Positions 57,715 to 64,000 of a stretch of 64,000 bases of DNA are shown here, piece by piece; the stretch's first letter is position 1, and every line of letters starts with the position of its first letter. A program made the translations under genes and the position numbers. The notes below the pieces were generated by a model. That model saw only the letters and a list, made by a program, of their open reading frames with translations. It had not been told where the DNA came from and searched no databases. This DNA is from Cladopsammia gracilis (taxonomy: Eukaryota > Cnidaria > Anthozoa > Scleractinia > Dendrophylliidae), in contig JAJGOT010000707.1 of the NCBI GenBank assembly GCA_022457155.1, forward strand, positions 264,911 through 328,910, read 5' to 3'.

Positions 57715-58824
57715 TAAAAATTAGTTCTACGACAATATAACTGGTTTGATGTCATCGATCACGTGCCAGAGCGCAACGAGTATCAAATTCGTTTCACATG
57801 TCTATCTGGATGTTTCCAAAGCATACCGCTCTGAGGAAGCCAAAATGTACTCAGTCGAAGCATCGTGCGGCTGAAAAGTGCAAAATGACGGAGGTTGTTT
57901 TCGCCCGAACAAAACCAAATTTCACACCAAAATGTTTACTAAATTCCAGTCTTTCCAAAACCGATTATGGATATTGACATCGCGCCTGTTAAAATGAGTT
58001 AAAATGCTAAAAGCGACGACCGCGAGGTAGAACTCCATACAAGCCTTTATACGAAATTGCTCACTTCAAGGTTAAAATGACGGTACTTTTTTCAAAGTTA
58101 TTGAAATATTTTAACGTTTCAAGATATAATAATAACCATAGTACTGGAATCCGAGTGTGGATTTCAGAAAAGTAACCGTCAGAAATGCGCGAAATTGTGA
58201 TTTTTCTTCCAAAAAATGACCTTTTTGCTATGATTTAATGGTCAAATTGGGAGCCTGGTAGCGAGTGAAATAATGTATAGATAAATGTCACTCAATTTTT
58301 TGCCATGTGTCAGTTTTTACAAGCTGATTTACTTGAGCCCGCTCTACCCAATAGCAAAATTTAGAATATTGAACAGCCATCAATGCCATCTCTAGTGAAC
58401 GAGCCTTTTTAAATAATATTTAATATGTATTTTGCAGTTTTAACTCCAATTGCCGTGAAACAGTGAGTTTTGTTTCCCCTCGACCCTCAATGTTCCCCTC
58501 GGCAAACTCACCGTTTTCCTTGGGCCAGTCATTTAGTGCTTATTAATATTTTGGCGACATTTCTAAAGTTGGCAAACTCAGGTTGGCATGTGTGAAAGAC
58601 ACAACAGCATTTGGGGAACATGTTGGCAAACTGTCGGCGACAAATAGAAGTTGTCTTTATTCTCGCCAATGTTTCGTGTTGGTAAACTCGTGTTTGACGT
58701 GTGAACGATTGGCAAACGTGAGTTTGCTAACACGAGTTTGCAAACGTGAGTTTTCTAACACGAGTTTGCCAACACGAGTTTGCCAACACGAGTTTGCCAA
58801 CACAAGTTTGCCAACTTTAGTATA
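57715..58824 (+). repeat. Duplicated block B, copy 1
   Basis: Matches 61686-63999 in direct orientation at high similarity. It has an uninterrupted CCGCTCTGAGGAAGCC at 57827-57842, where copy 2 carries a 1.2 kb insertion. Non-coding. Confidence 0.85.
58722..58815. repeat. 15-bp minisatellite CACGAGTTTGCCAAC
   Basis: Six or so units with variants (AACGTGAGTTTGC). The same array ends block B copy 2 at 63885-63990. Confidence 0.9.
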
Positions 58825-59290
58825 AAGCATATGTTTTGCCTCATCTTGAATACTCTAGCCCTTTATTACTGGGAATTTCTAAAACACTAAACAATAGAAT
58901 TGAACCTGCTGATCATTATGCCATCAGAACACAATCGAATCTATGTAATACTACAGCTTACGAATCTTGTCTTGCCTTTGCCTCTATAGAATCGCTGGAG
59001 CAACGACTTAGTGAACAATCGCTAATTGTATTTTTTTAAAAGTTTTAGGATGCAAGGAGCTGCTTATATTTCAATTTTTTTACACTTAAGTTCACATCAT
59101 ATAACTTACGTAGCAGTGGTCTCAATGTTTTACAACCATCATATAACAGTCTTCACAAGCATAATTCATCTTTTACTTAATTTCTCATTTTTGGAACCAA
59201 CTACCGGCTGCCTCCAAATTGGCCACTACACTGACACAATTTCGATCACTAATTAAGGGCGCCAAATTTACCAGCTATCAGTGTAGCAAA
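58824..59290 (+). pseudogene. LINE reverse transcriptase 3' end
   Basis: VLPHLEYSSPLLLGISKTLN, later SLEQRLSEQSLIVFF, and after a frame change FWNQLPAASKLATTLTQF are typical of the C-terminal region of CR1/jockey-like LINE reverse transcriptases. It is 5'-truncated immediately after the minisatellite and has at least one frameshift. No RT catalytic block is present. Confidence 0.65.
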
Positions 59291-59483
59291 TGCCTCTAAG
59301 ATCTGGACTTCCTAAACTGCGCTAATTTTAGCTTTTTATTATCAACACACACAATACATTCAACACTCACTTTTTATAACTTTTTAATATAGCTATAGGT
59401 GTATTTTGTGTATAGTATCTTGAAGTACTAGTTAGATTAGTTATCTTTATTTGTTTTGTAACTTTAATTGTATTTTAACTTAA

Positions 59484-60077
59484 CCCTCGGACGTACACGC
59501 AAACTTATACCCCCACCGCTGTACAAGGGGGGTTGTTGCACCCCCCCCCCCCTACGTTTTTGCGATGTTGCAATATTTTGGAAATATTGTACATCTAATA
59601 GATAGCCCGCGATGTGCTCTACAAGATAAGGTAAATATTATGGGTTGTGGCACTGCTGGGGTCCGTGACGTCATCCAAAATGGCCGCCGAGACGGCCGCC
59701 ATCTTGGATTTTACTAAAAATTCAAATTTTTCGGGAAAATCTGGAAATTGCAAATATTGTTTGCTAGAGTTGCAAAATAACATACAATTAAACATTTTGA
59801 TGCTTTTGGTAGCATTTTATATGTTTTTTGGCTGTAAAAAGGAGAAAAAGACGCATTTTTATTCAAAACTGGGTAGGCCTCATGTTACTTATGACGTCAT
59901 ATCTCGATACCATAGCAACCGGTTGTCTCCAAACTTTAGCAAAATGTGTCTCAAGGAGAAACCAACAGCTACTGAAAACAGCATGTGTTAATCTTAAATG
60001 GTCTTGAAAGTATCGGAGATAAACCTAAAGGGAAGGACTGGCAACCACCCATCCCCCCCCCCCTTGTACGTCGAGGG
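59484..60077 (+). mobile_element. piggyBac-type MITE, copy 4 (complete, longer subfamily)
   Basis: CCCTCGGACGTAC at the left and GTACGTCGAGGG at the right, flanked by TTAA (59480-59483 and 60078-60081). 594 bp, about 130 bp longer than the 32163 copy. No gene. Confidence 0.85.
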
Positions 60078-60941
60078 TTAATTGTCGAGCGCTTCTTACA
60101 CGAGCCTCTGGCTTGTGAGATTGGGTAACCACCCCCTATGTTTATCGACTTTAAATAAATTATTACTATTACTAACTCTTTGTAAACAATTAAACAGCGT
60201 TCTCAAATTTCAATAATATTATTCCGCTCTTTGAAAGAGTAGAATAATAAGAAGCAAAAATTGATTTACTAATGGTACGGATTGTTTTGAAGGTGTTGGT
60301 CAAAAAATACATATATAATGAAACAAAATTTGTACTAAAAAAGTATTAAACACCCATTTTGGATATTTTTTTGCGCGCAGGTTTAAGAGGAGCGAACGGA
60401 AGATTAAAGTGTTCAGCTTCAAAAGAAAGCATAAATAATAGATTAACTGGATATTGCGTTGAAGTCGAACATTTATGGACATTGTCTGCAATACATGAAT
60501 ATAAACGATTAACGTTCTGAATATAGACTCAGAGAAAATGTTTCACTTTCGCCTTAGAATGCATCAAATGGCTGATGTTTATCTAGAGAAAAATTTAACC
60601 TAAAAATGAAAGATAAATTTTAAAGAAACAGGTGCACAATTTCGCATTTTGTTGTCTAAATTCTGGGCACATATTGCGATAAATCGAATGACTTTTATCG
60701 TCCAAAAACTAAAAATAGAAATGAGTACTTAGTTTATACCAACTATATCTTCCCCGATCACAACATAGCGCACAGGCTCCTCTTACTATCGCATTAAAAA
60801 TATTTCAAACGGGTAGCTTTTAATGCGTCAGAGGCTATGAAATGGGTAGAACGCTTTTGTTGAAATTGTTATCTTGTTTGCCTGTTAATAATTACAAAAC
60901 CAAGCTTGTTCGCCGGTTCAGTAATAAATTTTAATGGTTTA
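59568..60941 (+). repeat. Duplicated block A, copy 2
   Basis: Direct copy of 53712-55280 without the 184-bp MITE. Similarity ends at AATTTTAATGGT. Confidence 0.85.
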
Positions 60942-61685
60942 AAATGAAAGAAAATATAATTTTTTTTGGTCTTGTTTTCTGAGCAACACATCCTGTTTAA
61001 GCTGAATAGGTTAACATTATATAAACTTGCACGAACGAGAATAAGGTTGAATGTGTTGATTAATTATGCAAACCGACATGGTCTACTTCTAAAGCTAATT
61101 GGAATTGTTAGACTTAGCTGCTTTAAAACAGCTGAAAAATATTATTCATAGGTACTCACCAATACGTTAACTTCCTATTTAACTCGCTGAGGAAAATAAT
61201 TAGCCTTGAAAAGTTGTAAATGAAAATTTGGTGGTAAAACGTGACATTAAAAAACATCGGATATATGTTTGTTTTTTTATTGCGTCAAACTGCAGGTGGT
61301 AATGTTATCCTTTCGTAAGTTGAACTTGCAGATAATGTTTTTAAACAAACTAATCTGACATAACGCTTCCCCCCCAAAACAAAACAGTGCGAAATAGCAG
61401 AGTAAACAAAGAAATCTTCCCAGAATCCTTTGCACCTGAAAAATTTTCGATGCCAAATAAGGAGGAGGCTACATCATATGGTATTCTCGCCCATCATAAA
61501 ATACGTCTTATATCGAATTTAGCAAGATGACGTCATTAGACACTCCACTATGGCTAAAAATATATTTTCCCTGCAAGCCCTTGAAATGAGTCTTCTCATA
61601 AGAGAAAATAGCGAAAATGGGCACTAGAGTTTGTATCATCGATGGGCTAACATGCAAAGAAACTAGTGAGTTAGTAGACATTTTT
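60942..61685. other. Spacer between blocks, nothing recognised
   Basis: AT-rich, with short random frames only. Confidence 0.5.
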
Positions 61686-61808
61686 ATAAAAATTAGTTCT
61701 ACGACAACATAACTGGTTTGATGTCATCGATCACGTGCCAGAGCGCAACGAGTATCAAATTCGTTTCACATGTCTATCTGGTTGTTTGCAAAGCATACCG
61801 CTCTGAGG

Positions 61809-62997
61809 TAGCCTGTTCCAGGCTCTCAGTTAGTGGGGGCGAGCGAAAAATGTCGGAACGAGCGAAGAAAAAAAGAGGGAGAGGGGGTGGAGGAAGGGGC
61901 GGAAGGAGAGCCTGTAAGACTTTCTTTAACGGACCGCTTCTGGTATACCAGCTCCTGGTATACCCTCTGATTGGTCAATTTTGACAGATAGCGTCAACAC
62001 CCGCAAAACGCGTAATATGAATCACTCATGTCAATCAGCATTATGGTGAACATGGTTCACGCGCGCGATTTCGCGTAATCCGAGTTATGTGCTATTTTGA
62101 AAGAATGTCTCCTAGATTTCCTAGAAGTAAGGTCGCTGAGGAAGGAGCAAAAAACGTGTCTTGTAAACCTGGCTCGTGGAAAAGATGTGCGGTTCTGCCG
62201 TCCCGTTTTGGGAAGAGTTTAATATTTCAGCTCTTTCCGCGACTGACTGGAGATTCAAATATTTCAAACCGGATGTATTTTATTTTATTTATGACGCCAT
62301 ACTTCTGACAATGGAGATACTGCCTAGCTCCGAGAAACACATCAACTTAAACGCAGAATAAACTCTGAGGAGCTAAAAAAAAATTGCAAGATGCCACTAT
62401 TCCAATATTGACCGTGACTATCGCATAAGACTTGGATCTTAGACTCTTTTAGCCGTGATCAGAAGAAACACTATCGCGCAAGTTATGCTAACCGCAAAGG
62501 TGCCAACCGCAGACTTGCGCTCACATTAAATCACGGAATGAGAAATGAACTGATCCTAAGCAACGAATAATTCCTACTTAATCGGCTACAACTGATCTTG
62601 CAACTCTTTCAAAGTGAGCCAAAAAACTCCACTGTTATGCCAAGAGCTAGCAAAGAAACGACGCATACCTAAATAATTCTAAACGGCTCTGGAAAGCGTA
62701 AATTCCTCCTGTCAGAATCACAGCTAGAGATTTTTTCCTAAGATCAAAGAAACGACAACATTTAGCGATCTACTCGCTCGAGAAATCTGAGAATGATTTC
62801 GGTAAATTGACAGATGGACATCTTTACAGCAGAAATCCAATTATCCAACTAAGTGACAAAAGTGGGCGGAAGAGGCTCGGTAAAGAAAGTCTCACAGGCT
62901 CTCCTTCCTTCTCCCTCTCCCCAGTCCCCACTCGTTTTTTTCTTCGCTATCAACATTTTTCGCTCGCCTCCACTATCTGAGAGCCTGGCACAGGCTA
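61809..62997. mobile_element. 1.19 kb element with TAGCCTG ends and 8-bp duplication (hAT-like)
   Basis: TAGCCTGTTCCAGGCTCTCA at the left, complement of the right end TGAGAGCCTGGCACAGGCTA. CTCTGAGG is duplicated at 61801-61808 and 62998-63005, and single at the empty site 57829-57836. It is non-autonomous, with a helicase-like fragment inside. The TAGCCTG ends match the small MITE at 11799. Confidence 0.9.
62087..62308 (+). pseudogene. RecQ-helicase-like fragment captured in the element
   Basis: The frame contains AVLPSRFGKSLIFQLFPRL, close to the Walker A region of RecQ-type helicases (Leu-Pro-Thr-Gly-x-Gly-Lys-Ser), with Thr-Gly replaced by Ser-Arg. GKDV, expected just before it, lies in the neighbouring frame, so there is a frameshift. 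No other helicase motif follows. It is likely a captured exon. Confidence 0.4.
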
Positions 62998-63884
62998 CTC
63001 TGAGGAAGCCAAAATGTACTCAGTCGAAGCATCGTGCGGCTGAAAAGTGCAAAATGACGGAGGTTGTTTTCGCCCGAACAAAACCAAATTTCACACCAAA
63101 ATGTTTACTAAATTCCAGTCTTTCCAAAACCGATTGTGGATATTGACATCGCGCCTGTTAAAATGAGTTAAAATGCTAAAAGCGACGACCGCGAGGTAGA
63201 ACTCCATACAAGCCTTTATACGAAATTGCTCACTTCAAGGTTAAAATGACGGTACTTTTTTCAAAGTTATTGAAATATTTTAACGTTTCTAGATATAATA
63301 ATAACCATAGTACTGGAATCCGAGTGTGGATTTCAGAAAAGTAACCGTCAGAAATGCGCGAAATTGTGATTTTTCTTCCAAAAAATGACCTTTTTGCTAT
63401 GATTTAATGGTCAAATTGGGAGCCTGGCAGCGAGTGAAATAATTTATAGATAAATGTCACTCAATTTTTTGCCATGTGTCAGTTTGTGCAAGGCTGATTT
63501 ACTTGAGCCCGCTCTACCCAATAGCAAAATTTAGAATATTGAACAGCCATCAATGCCATCTCTAGTGAACGAGCCTTTTTAAATAATATTTAATATGTAT
63601 TTTGCAGTTTTAACTCCAATTGCCGTGAAACAGTGAGTTTTGTTTCCCCTCGACCCTCAATGTTCCCCTCGGCAAACTCACCGTTTTCCTTGGGCCAGAC
63701 ATTTAGTGCTTATTAATATTTTGGCGACATTTCTAAAGTTGGCAAACTCAGGTTGGCGCGTGTGTGAAAGACACACAACAATTTAGGGGAACATGTGTGG
63801 CAAACTGTCGGCGACAAATAGAAGTTGTCTTTATTCTCGCCAATGTTTCGTGTTGGTCAACCCGTGTTTGATGTGTGAACGATT

Positions 63885-63990
63885 GGCAAACGTGAGTTTG
63901 CCAACACGAGTTTGCAAACGTGAGTTTTCTAACACGAGTTTGCCAACACGAGTTTGCCAACACGAGTTTGCCAACACAAGTTTGCCAACT
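63885..63990. repeat. 15-bp minisatellite CACGAGTTTGCCAAC, second array
   Basis: Seven or so units, paralogous to 58722-58815 with one extra unit. Confidence 0.9.
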
Positions 63991-64000
63991 TTAGTATAAA

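Larger units (their letters stand above)
61686..63999 (+). repeat. Duplicated block B, copy 2 (runs to window end)
   Basis: Direct copy of 57715-58824 split by the element at 61809-62997. It continues to the same minisatellite and TTTAGTATAAA end point. Confidence 0.85.

Noticed and set aside
58583..58825. 80-codon frame ending in TRVCQHEFANTSLPT
   Set aside because: The C-terminal half is the 15-bp minisatellite, and the paralogous block has a frame that differs upstream.

Overview
This window looks like repeat-dense nuclear DNA from an anthozoan cnidarian, most likely a stony coral. The reasons are its AT-rich composition, cnidarian-style mobile element families (Tigger, hAT and TTAA-flanked foldback elements, ISL2EU, Polinton/adintovirus-type polymerase, L1/Tx1-like LINE) and many simple repeats. 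No bacterial features, rRNA or convincing tRNA genes were seen. Almost every open frame belongs to a mobile element or is a broken copy, and the species cannot be named from the sequence.

Layout. 1-4480: decayed virus-like or mobile gene fragments, two copies of a dispersed GGGGGGTACTCCC repeat, and the first part of a broken papain-like cysteine protease gene. 4481-20414: a 15.9 kb insertion with about 4 kb terminal inverted repeats (TIRs) and 6-bp flanking repeats (catagt). It splits the protease gene, whose 3' end resumes at 20421. Each arm carries two non-transposase genes, a basic unknown protein and a small leucine-rich-repeat (LRR) membrane protein. The core holds Tigger remnants, foldback MITEs and microsatellites. 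20560-26187: virus-like and mariner remnants, a conserved dispersed repeat, a degenerate L1/Tx1-like reverse transcriptase and repeat debris. 26192-34268: an 8.1 kb TTAA-flanked element with 2.1 kb TIRs, containing more TTAA-flanked inverted-repeat elements. 34273-37020: tandem repeats, a strand-skewed A/C-rich tract and a MITE.

37081-51399: an old, broken Polinton/adintovirus-type block. Its family-B DNA polymerase gene is interrupted twice. The first insertion is an apparently intact 4.4 kb ISL2EU transposon (SWIM/YqaJ nuclease plus THAP/DDE transposase). The second is a 3.3 kb inverted-repeat insertion carrying a 150-bp satellite. After the polymerase come a small unknown gene broken by one stop, a 1.27 kb foldback element, a 110-bp tandem array and two small helix-turn-helix genes. 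51477-53165: a large minisatellite. 53712-64000: two blocks (A and B), each present twice in direct orientation, with a LINE 3' end between them. Insertions present in only one copy of each block give empty-site proof of two mobile elements.

How the parts relate. The only apparently intact mobilisation system is the ISL2EU pair at 37952-42389, and the 184-bp MITE at 54340-54523 has the same AT target duplication. The protease gene broken by the 16 kb element and the stop-ridden polymerase broken by a near-intact ISL2EU give a relative chronology: virus-like material first, then giant inverted-repeat elements, then ISL2EU.
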